Origin: Planctomycetaceae bacterium
GTDB lineage: Bacteria > Planctomycetota > Planctomycetia > Planctomycetales > Planctomycetaceae
Length of the DNA: 33,203 nucleotides
Direction of reading: 5' to 3'
Assembly: GCA_020426485.1 (NCBI GenBank)
Contig: JAGQPY010000011.1
Span: 1 to 33,203 of the forward strand
In this document: positions 25,762 to 33,203 of the stretch, one piece after another
Numbering within the stretch: position 1 is the stretch's first letter
How the letters are laid out: each line of letters starts with the position of its first letter
Notes under the pieces: generated by a model
The model's input: only the letters and a program-made list of their open reading frames with translations
Told to the model about the DNA's origin: nothing
Database searches by the model: none
Program-made: the position numbers and the translations under genes

Positions 25762-28700
25762 TCAGCGATCAGCACGAGCCCGTTCGGCCAGAACACGAAA
25801 ATAGGCCTCCACACCACGGCGATACTCTTCTGAGACCGCTTCGTTTCGACCTCGCGTCAGATTCTCGGCGGACTTGCTGCGAAGTCTCCCCCAGTCTTCG
25901 CCATCACGAGCCACGTCGCGAACAATAAACGCGTCTGAATCCGGCCCGGTCTCCGGAGGTGCCTGATCCGACGGCTGCGATCCTTCACTCAATGTCCGAG
26001 AAAAACGCTGCTGCGCCAATGTGCGAGCGGCCATCGACTGTGCCTGCTGCCGTTCGGCCTCCTGACGAAGTGACTGCGGCAGCGTTGTATTCGAAGCCGC
26101 CTGTGTTGTGGAATCCGGCCCCGCTGGCGACGTTGAGCCAGGCGACAACTGCCGATCCAGTTCATCCAGCGCCTGTGCCAGTTGCCGACCTCGTGCCAGT
26201 TCTTCCGGACTGATTCGTGAAGGCATCGCCGAAGATTCCGAACGATTGCCGGCCGCCGTTGTTGAATCAGACGATTGGTTCACCTGTCCCGACGAATTTC
26301 GATCGGTCGGTGTGGAATCCACAAGATTCGTCTGAGAATCTGGTGAACCACGATTCGGGCTGGTCTCTCCCTCGTCAGAAGCACCATCCTGCAACAACGG
26401 CTCGATCGCTTCGGCCAAATCGGACGCTCGCTGAGCCAGTGCCTGCTGCGAATCGTTCAATGCAGCTTGAGCCGCCTGCCCTTCACGACGTCCCTGCGGC
26501 GAGTTAACCGAAGATGGGTCATCAGGATCGACAGCCGCTTGTTCTGCCTGCTGAAGACGTTGCTCGGCTGTTGTCACTTCGCGGTCAGACGTTTCCCGGA
26601 TGCGATCGGAAGCAGCCTGCAATGGAGCCATTGCTGCTTCGTTGTTAAGCCTTCGTTCGTGACGGGCAGCGCGAGCAATATCTTCTGAAAGGTCTTCGAC
26701 ATCCTCTCGCACTCGCCCCTGCTGTTCAAAGGACTGCGCCAGCCTCGATTTCGTCGGTGAAAGCTCATTCCCCCACTGTACTTTCTCCGCCAGTTCCCGA
26801 GCCTCCTGAACCATCGACTCAGCCGACTCCCGCGCCTGCCTGCCATAGTGTTCCGCCAGTTCGCTGCCCGGATTCGCAGAATTCAGCGGTGTCTGAGGCT
26901 GCCGTTCAACCGCAGCCTGCCGTTCTTTTGCCTGCTGAACGTTCCCCTGGGACTCCTGAAGCATTTGCCTTTGCTGATCCAGCTTTGCCTGTTCACGCGA
27001 CTGCCTTGCTTCGGCCGATGCCAGGTTTCGCTGAAGGCCCGCATCATCCGGCTTTCGCTCCAGGTTTCTGCGAGCACTGTCCGCCTGCTTTTCATAGTTC
27101 CGCAGATTGTTTTCCAGATTCCGTACCTGCTGCTGAGCACGACGGACACCATCTTCGGCGCGTCGGACGACGTCTTTCGCGCTCTTTTTCTGCTGCTCGA
27201 AAAACTGTTTCTGACTTCGTTCCAGCGATTCACGGGTTCGTTTACGAGCCGCCTCATCAGACGTCAGTTCCTGATCTTTGGCTGCTCCGGAAAAGCGTTC
27301 CGCCTCCGCAAGTTCTGCCACGGCCTCCTGCAGACTTTGCTGCGTCTCCGACAATCGTCGACTCAGGTCAGACAGCAACTCTTCTTCTCGTGCCGCGCCA
27401 CCGTTCAATGCGGCGTCCGTCAACTTCTTCTGCGCTGACTCGAATTTCTGCTGAGCATCCTGTGTACGTCCCTGACTGGCAGCATTGCGAGCCTGAGCCA
27501 CCGTCTGCCGAGACAACTCGGCGGCATCCTGCGACAGCTCGCGAAGATCCTGAACCAACTCGCGCTTCTTTGCCTGAAATGTTTCGTCAGAAGCCTCATT
27601 CTGTCGCTGCATGTTTTGCTCGTCCATCGCAGCATATTCCAAGGCGCTTTGGGCGTTCTCCAATGCGTGTTTGGAGATCTCAGAAAGGGCCTGCTGCATG
27701 GCAGCATTCGATTTCAATTCCTCTTCCAACTGTTTCAACACGTCAGCCGCAGACTGATCAGCCAGACTCTGAAGTTCCCGTGCAGCCTGCTCCTTCTGAT
27801 CCATCTGACGTGCCAGCCCCAGTTCCTGTTCGGCCTGCCGCAGCAGCTCCCGACTGTCGGCCACATCTTCCCCCGCATCCAGACGTCGGAAGTGCTCCGC
27901 AATCATGTCCATCTTTTGAGCCGCCTGCTCCTGAATCTCCGCCACTTGTGACAATTCCCTCGCTGTGGCTGCATCATCGTTCGCAGACCCCGCTTCACGA
28001 ATTGCCTCATCCAACTGACGCGAGGCCTGGCGGACCATCGAAATGCTGTCATCGGCATCTCGTGCGCGTTCGCGCGACGACTCCCGAAGAGAGTCCTGCG
28101 TATTAGCATCATCAATCAGAGCATCGACCAGGTCGGCCATCTTTTCCTGAATCGCCTGCTGTTGCTGTGCAACGTCGCGGACCTGCTCTTCAGCAGCAGA
28201 ATTCTGTGAACGCTCCAGCTGATCGGCGGCATCCGTGGTCTGATTTTCCAGCTTTCTCAGCTCCAGCGCAGAGGTCTCCGCCAGCTGAACAACATCCGGT
28301 GCAAATTGAGCGATCAGCTCTCGCGCTTCCAGCATCGCGGGCTCCAACTCTTCCCGAACAGTGACCAACAATTGCTGTAATGCCTCCAACTCTCGGTCCG
28401 CAGAGACCAGATCGTTTCGGCGCCAGCGTCTCTCGGAAACCTTCCGACCAATGTCGTGAACAAATCGAGACCAACGTGCCTGATCAAAATGAGATCGGAT
28501 TTCCGGGGAAACCTTCGCATCATTCAGGCGGTGACTGATGCTTTCGAAACTTTGGTTGATCACATCCCATTGCCGAGGATGATCATATCCGGCCACAACT
28601 TCCTGACCCGACCAGCGCTCCAACGACGCCAGATGCTTCAGGCACCGCAGTGTCTGTGTCAGTTCATGGCCTGCTTCCAGTGTTCGAAATGCAGGGGCAA

Positions 28701-31569
28701 TCGTGGCGAACACTTCGTCGATGCTCGGGAGGGCACGAGCATCTGCAGCGGACAACACCGGATTTTCGTCTCCTTTTTCGCCGGCATTCGATGGCGGCGT
28801 CCGGACTGAACCCAGGGAAGTGCCTGCAGCTACATCGCTTCCTGGCAGGTCAGCTGCAGAACCTCTGAGTTCCAACTGCCAATCGACAGCCCGTGATGTC
28901 AGCCCCAGATCCGCAGCATATTGAGGATTCGCATCCACGCGAAACTGCTGTAATTCCCGTCGTCGTCGCATCTGCTCAAGATTGCTGCGATGATGCAGTT
29001 CCAGGTCGGACAGAATTCTCCGGACCTGATTCAGCTGAAGCTCTCCTTCTTCAGAATCCTTTGCTTCGACGACTTTTTTCTCTGCCTGGGCCAATTCTGC
29101 AAACGATCGGCCGCAGCCGTCGAGAACGGCGTACAGACTTCCCGACCGCTTGTTCAAGTCGCGCCAGATACCAATCAGATGTCCGGGAAGTCCGCCATCG
29201 GCAACGGCGAAATTCTGCCGCTGTTCAAGCCCCGTGAGAAACTCCGTCGAAGCTCGGACCAGTTCCGGCAACTTGTCCTCTGATTCCATGCCGTGCTGCA
29301 GTCGTTCGCGCTGTTGCTGAAGCCACTGAATCCAGGACAGCACCTGATTCCGATTTGATTCGTTCAGACGAGACCGATGTCGCCGCAGTAGCTGCTCCAG
29401 CTGCGACAACTGATTAACAACAACTGTCTCATGGCGTTTCAGGCGATCCCATGTTTGAGTCGGATGATTCACGATTCTCTGCTGCTGGCGAAGAAGAGCA
29501 TTCATATCCAGCGCGGCAGACATCAGAACATTGTGTGTCATCAATCGCTGGTAATCTTTGGCCAGCGACTGAGTTCCGCCAGCCAGTCGCTCAAACGATT
29601 TTCGCAATTCCGCGAGATCAACAGTTTTCTGTTTCTGTTCACCGAACGGCAGCTTTCGAACCGCTGCCGGAATCTGAGCGGTAACGTCGTGCCGAAGCTG
29701 AGACAACTCCCGACCGACGAGTTCCAGATCCGAGGAATCAGCGCCGGGCGGCATTGCTCTTTGCACCTTCCGCAGCTCGGCAAACACGTCATCGAGTTTG
29801 GATTCCTGGCGACGAACCAGATCCACCAGTGCTCGGGAATCAACGTCCCACTGAACGGAAGCAGGTTCATCATTTTTCCACCGCTCAAGAATCTCGAACG
29901 CAGTAACCTGATCCTCCTGACAGCCTTCAGACAACTCCAGAAGCAGGGGGTAAAAGCTCGTTTTCGCCTCCATAACAAGGTGGCGATTGACGTCAAAGTC
30001 GTCCGCAGCAATCACAATGCTCAGCGATATGGATTCTCCGACATTGCCTTTCCGATCCGTCGCCACCAGGCGAGTCAGCAGTTGATCCCCTGACTTCAGG
30101 CCGTAAGGAAGTAAATCCCACGACCATCGAGAACTTAGCTTCTGAATTGCAGACGACTTTCCGGTTATGGAGTCTTCTGAAGCGGAATCCTCCGGCAGCT
30201 CCTCACACGACAGCGGAATCTGTACCCACTCTCGACCGTTAACCGAAACCTCCTGAACCAGATTCACCAACGATACGTCGTCTTCAGCAACCGCTTTTAG
30301 TTCCAGAATATCATTGGGAGGGAGCAGCAGGTTCGTCTCTGCCTGATCGACAAAGCCAACTCGGGGAACAAGATCCGGCTCTGGTCGGATTTCGTACCGA
30401 GGACTGAAAGGGTTGCCAAATCCTGTTTCTTTTGAAACAAGATTCACCTTGTAGACGGCAGCTCGATCAAGACGAATGTCGGCACACCACTGGCCGTCCA
30501 ATCCCGGAATCAGCTCGATGGAATCAGTCTCCTCTGCTCCCGCATTCTGAACCCGAAGTTCAGCTGTGGAAACCGGTTGATCCGTCTTCAATTCCAAATG
30601 AACAACAGTTCCCTCAAGCCCAACAAGATCACCATTTGTTTCAATCAGCGACTGTTCCGGCAATTCGGCATAGTCCGGAAAGCGAAATGTCTTTTGAAAT
30701 TCCACAACTCGTGGACGCGGCCTTACATCAATCTGAAAGTAACGAGTGATGGCGTCTCCGGCCAGAATGCGATATTCGATCGACTCGTCTGCCACCGAAA
30801 TATTCGCAGAAAAAGTTTCATCCGCCTTGAGTTGCATTCGATGGCGCGTTGTCCCGCCGGAATCTGTGGTTGTTTCCAGAAACGCATCCTCGACAGTCCC
30901 GCCGGAAACGGAGGCAACCACAGCAACGGTCTCATTTTCCGCAAGCAGCAGAGAATGTGGAGTCGGTTCCAGAATTTCGACATTGATTCGCGAGACACGA
31001 GCAATGTTAGCCCCAGGCAACAAGGCTCGTGTGGCAAGGTGACGAAACCGCGTGCCTCCCAGCGTTACCATCAGGCAAAGTGCGATCGAAAACAGTCCGG
31101 CGGCCATCAACCAACGGGAAATCAGCCGAAACGGCAACAGACGACGAATGCGCACACTCTTCATCTGATGAGCGACTTTGCTCTGCAAAAGCCGGCGAAA
31201 AACTGGTGAGTCTGATAACGGGACATCGTCATCTGTGGCCAGTTCAACAGCGGACAGCAGATTCTCACGCAGCGCAGGTTCCGCCAACTCAACAGTGGCC
31301 GCCAGTTTTTCCTGAGCAGGTTCATTCAGTAATTGTTTCAGACCACAGAACCAGACAGAAACCGCGGTGAGACAATAAACCGACAGGCTGAGCCCCCAGC
31401 GAATCTCATTTCCCAGAATCCAATACCAGTCCAGCCCGGCAACCAAAACCATTCCGGGAACCAGAACCAATATCCCGGCACTCAAACACTTGAAGCACAA
31501 CAGAAATCGCCGCCGCCTTCGAAACTGCTCTAAGCGATCTGCGACAACAGGGTCCAGCGTGAGACTCAT
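25762..31569 (-). CDS. Giant DUF4175-like membrane protein with long coiled coil
   Basis: This is a 1,935-residue protein. The N-terminus has three transmembrane segments (about 22-45, 58-78, 150-171). Between the second and third is an L-R-E-N-L-L-S-A-V-E-L element like that of DUF4175 proteins. Residues about 180-560 look like beta-sandwich extracytoplasmic domains (I-N-V-E-I-L-E-P-T-P, F-R-F-P-D-Y and similar). From about 580 to 1700 the sequence is dominated by Q-, E-, A- and R-rich heptads, that is, very long coiled coils. The last ~200 residues are Ser/Pro/Gln/Thr-rich low complexity, ending with a short basic helix. Proteobacterial DUF4175 proteins are about half this length. In planctomycetes such genes usually lie with MoxR ATPase and DUF58 genes, which are absent here; only the secreted squalene-cyclase-like partner is present. 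The role is unknown, perhaps an envelope scaffold. Large open frames on the opposite strand here are shadows. Confidence 0.85.
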   Translation of the reverse strand: MSLTLDPVVADRLEQFRRRRRFLLCFKCLSAGILVLVPGMVLVAGLDWYWILGNEIRWGLSLSVYCLTAVSVWFCGLKQLLNEPAQEKLAATVELAEPALRENLLSAVELATDDDVPLSDSPVFRRLLQSKVAHQMKSVRIRRLLPFRLISRWLMAAGLFSIALCLMVTLGGTRFRHLATRALLPGANIARVSRINVEILEPTPHSLLLAENETVAVVASVSGGTVEDAFLETTTDSGGTTRHRMQLKADETFSANISVADESIEYRILAGDAITRYFQIDVRPRPRVVEFQKTFRFPDYAELPEQSLIETNGDLVGLEGTVVHLELKTDQPVSTAELRVQNAGAEETDSIELIPGLDGQWCADIRLDRAAVYKVNLVSKETGFGNPFSPRYEIRPEPDLVPRVGFVDQAETNLLLPPNDILELKAVAEDDVSLVNLVQEVSVNGREWVQIPLSCEELPEDSASEDSITGKSSAIQKLSSRWSWDLLPYGLKSGDQLLTRLVATDRKGNVGESISLSIVIAADDFDVNRHLVMEAKTSFYPLLLELSEGCQEDQVTAFEILERWKNDEPASVQWDVDSRALVDLVRRQESKLDDVFAELRKVQRAMPPGADSSDLELVGRELSQLRHDVTAQIPAAVRKLPFGEQKQKTVDLAELRKSFERLAGGTQSLAKDYQRLMTHNVLMSAALDMNALLRQQQRIVNHPTQTWDRLKRHETVVVNQLSQLEQLLRRHRSRLNESNRNQVLSWIQWLQQQRERLQHGMESEDKLPELVRASTEFLTGLEQRQNFAVADGGLPGHLIGIWRDLNKRSGSLYAVLDGCGRSFAELAQAEKKVVEAKDSEEGELQLNQVRRILSDLELHHRSNLEQMRRRRELQQFRVDANPQYAADLGLTSRAVDWQLELRGSAADLPGSDVAAGTSLGSVRTPPSNAGEKGDENPVLSAADARALPSIDEVFATIAPAFRTLEAGHELTQTLRCLKHLASLERWSGQEVVAGYDHPRQWDVINQSFESISHRLNDAKVSPEIRSHFDQARWSRFVHDIGRKVSERRWRRNDLVSADRELEALQQLLVTVREELEPAMLEARELIAQFAPDVVQLAETSALELRKLENQTTDAADQLERSQNSAAEEQVRDVAQQQQAIQEKMADLVDALIDDANTQDSLRESSRERARDADDSISMVRQASRQLDEAIREAGSANDDAATARELSQVAEIQEQAAQKMDMIAEHFRRLDAGEDVADSRELLRQAEQELGLARQMDQKEQAARELQSLADQSAADVLKQLEEELKSNAAMQQALSEISKHALENAQSALEYAAMDEQNMQRQNEASDETFQAKKRELVQDLRELSQDAAELSRQTVAQARNAASQGRTQDAQQKFESAQKKLTDAALNGGAAREEELLSDLSRRLSETQQSLQEAVAELAEAERFSGAAKDQELTSDEAARKRTRESLERSQKQFFEQQKKSAKDVVRRAEDGVRRAQQQVRNLENNLRNYEKQADSARRNLERKPDDAGLQRNLASAEARQSREQAKLDQQRQMLQESQGNVQQAKERQAAVERQPQTPLNSANPGSELAEHYGRQARESAESMVQEARELAEKVQWGNELSPTKSRLAQSFEQQGRVREDVEDLSEDIARAARHERRLNNEAAMAPLQAASDRIRETSDREVTTAEQRLQQAEQAAVDPDDPSSVNSPQGRREGQAAQAALNDSQQALAQRASDLAEAIEPLLQDGASDEGETSPNRGSPDSQTNLVDSTPTDRNSSGQVNQSSDSTTAAGNRSESSAMPSRISPEELARGRQLAQALDELDRQLSPGSTSPAGPDSTTQAASNTTLPQSLRQEAERQQAQSMAARTLAQQRFSRTLSEGSQPSDQAPPETGPDSDAFIVRDVARDGEDWGRLRSKSAENLTRGRNEAVSEEYRRGVEAYFRVLAERARADR

Positions 31570-31880
31570 GCGCTACGATCCAGTCTGAAATCCGGGAAGT
31601 AAAAGGTGGCCGACACCACCCAAAACATCATAACCGGAAAACCCTCGAACAAAACAAGTCCCCCGACATCCGTCCGGTACCGACACGGGAAGTCTGTCGC
31701 AACGAGGTGCCTCACGAACATTCGCCGGAAATCAGCCCAAGAATCGCTGACAAGACAGGGACTGTGTCCCGCAACCTGTGAAACACCCCTCGGGAAGAGG
31801 GTGGCCCGGTTTTGTCAGGGCCTCTGAAATAAAGACATTCACGAACTCTGAGCAGACGGAAGTCGAAACGCACCACGCAG
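31570..31880. other. Intergenic region with a cluster of short inverted repeats
   Basis: About 310 bp lie between the DUF4175-like and YggS-like genes, with no supported gene. Three short inverted repeats sit together: 31758-31770 (5-bp stem, 3-nt loop), 31784-31803 (7-bp stem with one bulge) and 31803-31822 (5-bp stem, 10-nt loop). None has a good T-run on either strand. They may end the YggS transcript or be part of a dispersed palindromic element. Confidence 0.4.
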
Positions 31881-32603
31881 CTACGAAAGACCTTCGAACA
31901 GCGCGCTGCCGACACGAACCAGCGTCGCGCCTTCCTCAACCGCGACACCAAAATCGCCACTCATCCCCATCGAGAGTTCCTGCAAATGAATCGCAGGATT
32001 TCCACCAAAGCCGCGCAGCTCTTCTCGAAGCATTGCCAGCTCGCGAAAAAATGGTCTCGCATCTTCGGGATCCTCAACCTCAGGAGCCATCGTCATCAAA
32101 CCCGAAATCTCGATAAACCATGATTGCTCCAGGATTTCCTCCCAAACGCGCCGCAAGCCATCGGGAGCAAACCCGGATTTCGAATCTTCTCCGGAAACAT
32201 TGACCTGAAGCAACACCCGAATTGATTGAGAAAGCTCACCGGCAACATCATTGACCCGCTTTAAAAGACGAACGGAATCAACGGAATGGATCACGTCCGC
32301 GTTGGCCACCGCTAATCTCACCTTATTCCGTTGCAGTTGCCCGATCAGATGCCACTCCGCACCGTCAAACTGCGCCCGCCGCTCGGCGAGCTGCTGCGGA
32401 CGATTTTCCCCGAACCGAACGGCTGGAAGCACACTCTGAAGACATCGCATCCAGCTCAACTCGGCATACTTTGTGACGGCCACCAACTGCACATCCTCAA
32501 CAGGCCGTGCGGCCCTTGAGCAATGAATGGAAATCTGTTCACAGATCGTTGAAACATTGCTTCGAATGATCTCCTCAGAAACAGAACTCGTCACAGCAGT
32601 CAC
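31881..32603 (-). CDS. YggS/PLPBP-family pyridoxal-phosphate-binding protein
   Basis: This is a 240-residue single-domain PLP protein of the YggS/PROSC family, which has an alanine-racemase N-domain fold and controls cellular PLP and amino-acid balance rather than acting as a known enzyme. The PLP lysine lies in L-V-A-V-T-K45-Y. Other family motifs are F-G-E-N-R-P-Q-Q-L, W-H-L-I-G-Q-L-Q-R-N-K, L-L-Q-V-N-V-S-G-E-D-S-K-S-G-F, G-L-M-T-M-A-P and the phosphate-binding L-S-M-G-M-S-G-D-F, followed by V-R-V-G-S-A-L-F-E-G. Length is normal. The start is a GTG (32603) with TTGAG just upstream. It lies downstream of the rRNA operon on the same strand but behind a strong terminator, so it probably has its own promoter. 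It does not sit with the cell-division or proC neighbours usual elsewhere. Confidence 0.94.
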   Translation of the reverse strand: MTAVTSSVSEEIIRSNVSTICEQISIHCSRAARPVEDVQLVAVTKYAELSWMRCLQSVLPAVRFGENRPQQLAERRAQFDGAEWHLIGQLQRNKVRLAVANADVIHSVDSVRLLKRVNDVAGELSQSIRVLLQVNVSGEDSKSGFAPDGLRRVWEEILEQSWFIEISGLMTMAPEVEDPEDARPFFRELAMLREELRGFGGNPAIHLQELSMGMSGDFGVAVEEGATLVRVGSALFEGLS

Positions 32604-32725
32604 CTCAACTCATACCAACGGCCAACACAGCTCGGCCACTCCCGGCCGAAATGCCGAAAATGCAGATCGCCGATCACATGACTGTGGACTCGTGAACAAA
32701 ACGCCTCCAACGATCGCGCAGCGCA

Positions 32726-32757
32726 TAAAAAAAGCCAGTCCCGAAGGACTGGCTTTT
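32726..32757 (-). terminator. Strong rho-independent terminator of the rRNA operon (UUCG loop)
   Basis: A 12-bp stem including the A/T end pairs (32730-32741 with 32746-32757) encloses a 4-nt loop that reads TTCG on the - strand, closed by a C-G pair: the extra-stable UUCG tetraloop. On the - strand it is followed by seven consecutive T including the stem end. It sits just after the 5S rRNA. A shorter T-run on the other side means it may also work in the + direction. Confidence 0.9.
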
Positions 32758-32764
32758 ATAAAAG

Positions 32765-32877
32765 TTCCCGGCAATAACCTACTTTCGCGCTGGTATGCAC
32801 TATCATCGGCCCTGAGAGCTTAACGGTCGTGTTCGGAATGGGAACGTGTGTTTCCTCACAGGTAAAGTCACCGGGAT
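32765..32877 (-). rRNA. rrf: 5S ribosomal RNA
   Basis: About 113 nt read on the - strand. The 5' end TCCCGG-TGAC pairs with the 3' end TTG-CCGGGA to form the terminal helix. The conserved core is present: the stretch around CCCATTCCGAACACG (loop B/C region), GTTAAGCTCTC, and AGTAGG near the 3' side. Ends are placed from the terminal helix and are accurate to a few nt. It follows the 23S gene after a ~120-nt spacer, which holds a 6-bp hairpin at 32929-32944, and is followed by a strong terminator. Confidence 0.93.
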
Positions 32878-32997
32878 GCACGGAAGCGCCAGCAAAGCCG
32901 CACTCCTCCGTGTGAAAAAGTCTAAGTGTTGGCCCAAAGGCCAAATTGCGTACCAAGTAGTCGCCACACGATCAACGCCAACTGGCAGTCAATCAAA

Positions 32998-33203
32998 GTG
33001 GTCAAGCATTCCTCCGTTAGTACTGGTCAGCTCAGACGCTTGCACGCCTCACACAGCCAGCCTATCAACCTGGTCGTCTTCCAGGGGAGTTCAGGACCGA
33101 AGTCCAACGAAACCTAATCTTGGGGATGGCTTCACGCTTATATGCTTTCAGCGTTTATCCAAATAGCAATGTAGCTACCCAGCCATGCCCTTTTGGGACA
33201 ACT
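32998..33203 (-). rRNA. rrl: 23S ribosomal RNA, 3' end only (runs off the window)
   Basis: On the - strand the sequence matches the last ~205 nt of bacterial 23S rRNA. From the window edge it reads the conserved G-G-C-T-G-G-G-T-A-G-C-T-A region, A-A-A-C-G-C-T-G-A-A-A-G-C-A-T, then GTTGATAGGCTGG, and finally GAGCTGACCAGTACTAA near the mature 3' end. The 3' boundary (about 32998) is estimated from the conserved end and may be off by several nt. The rest of the gene lies beyond 33203. Order on the strand is 23S, 5S, terminator; whether a 16S gene is linked cannot be seen. Confidence 0.95.

Noticed and set aside
26757-28106. 449-codon + strand open frame inside the giant - strand gene
   Set aside because: Pro/Ser/Gln/His-rich shadow of the coiled-coil codons, with no ribosome-binding site or domain; the - strand frame is continuous for 1,935 codons with clear membrane and coiled-coil character.
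32846-33166. 106-codon + strand open frame at the right end
   Set aside because: Lies over the 5S-23S rRNA genes, which are recognised by conserved sequence and helices on the - strand.

Overview
The window reads as a chromosomal segment of a planctomycete (Planctomycetota, Planctomycetales-like). The family content supports this: a heme-motif/DUF1549/DUF1553 protein paired with a Tat-exported DUF1501 protein, a DUF1559 pseudopilin with an H-X9-DG C-terminus next to a small lipoprotein, several FG-GAP/ASPIC-UnbV (CRTAC1-like) proteins, and a very long DUF4175-like coiled-coil membrane protein. No phage genes, transposases, integrases, tRNAs or CRISPR arrays were seen.

Left part (about 412-11359, all + strand): an envelope or exported-protein cluster. 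It has three large FG-GAP/ASPIC-UnbV proteins (412, 2829, 8344), one DUF1559 pseudopilin (6494), a small lipoprotein (7733) and a membrane-anchored TPR protein (10154). Two of the FG-GAP proteins carry their own TPR-type region. The third lacks it and is followed 7 bp later by the separate TPR protein, so the pair looks like a split version of the 2829 gene. This cluster is the best candidate for an undescribed multi-component system; its function cannot be read from sequence.

Centre (11527-18059, - strand): mtnA (methylthioribose-1-phosphate isomerase) directly follows a PhnP-like metallo-beta-lactamase-fold hydrolase. Upstream of these, the cytochrome/DUF1549/DUF1553 protein and the DUF1501 protein are translationally coupled (2-bp spacing). 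A 0.75-kb gap without a convincing gene separates this block from the divergent mnmA (18807-19955, +), whose last codons form a long hairpin.

Right part (19990-33203, - strand): in transcription order from the right edge come the 3' end of a 23S rRNA, a 5S rRNA, a UUCG-loop terminator, a YggS/PLPBP-family PLP protein, a 1,935-residue DUF4175-like protein, a secreted squalene-cyclase-like alpha/alpha-barrel protein, a rho-independent terminator, a small protein with two AP2/ERF-like DNA-binding domains, a DUF5009/HGSNAT-like multi-pass acyltransferase homologue, and a membrane-anchored NAD-dependent sugar-nucleotide epimerase. The tandem AP2 protein and the membrane-domain/epimerase fusion are the most unusual single genes.

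Family assignments rest on motifs read by eye. Domain boundaries are approximate, and no database search was possible.
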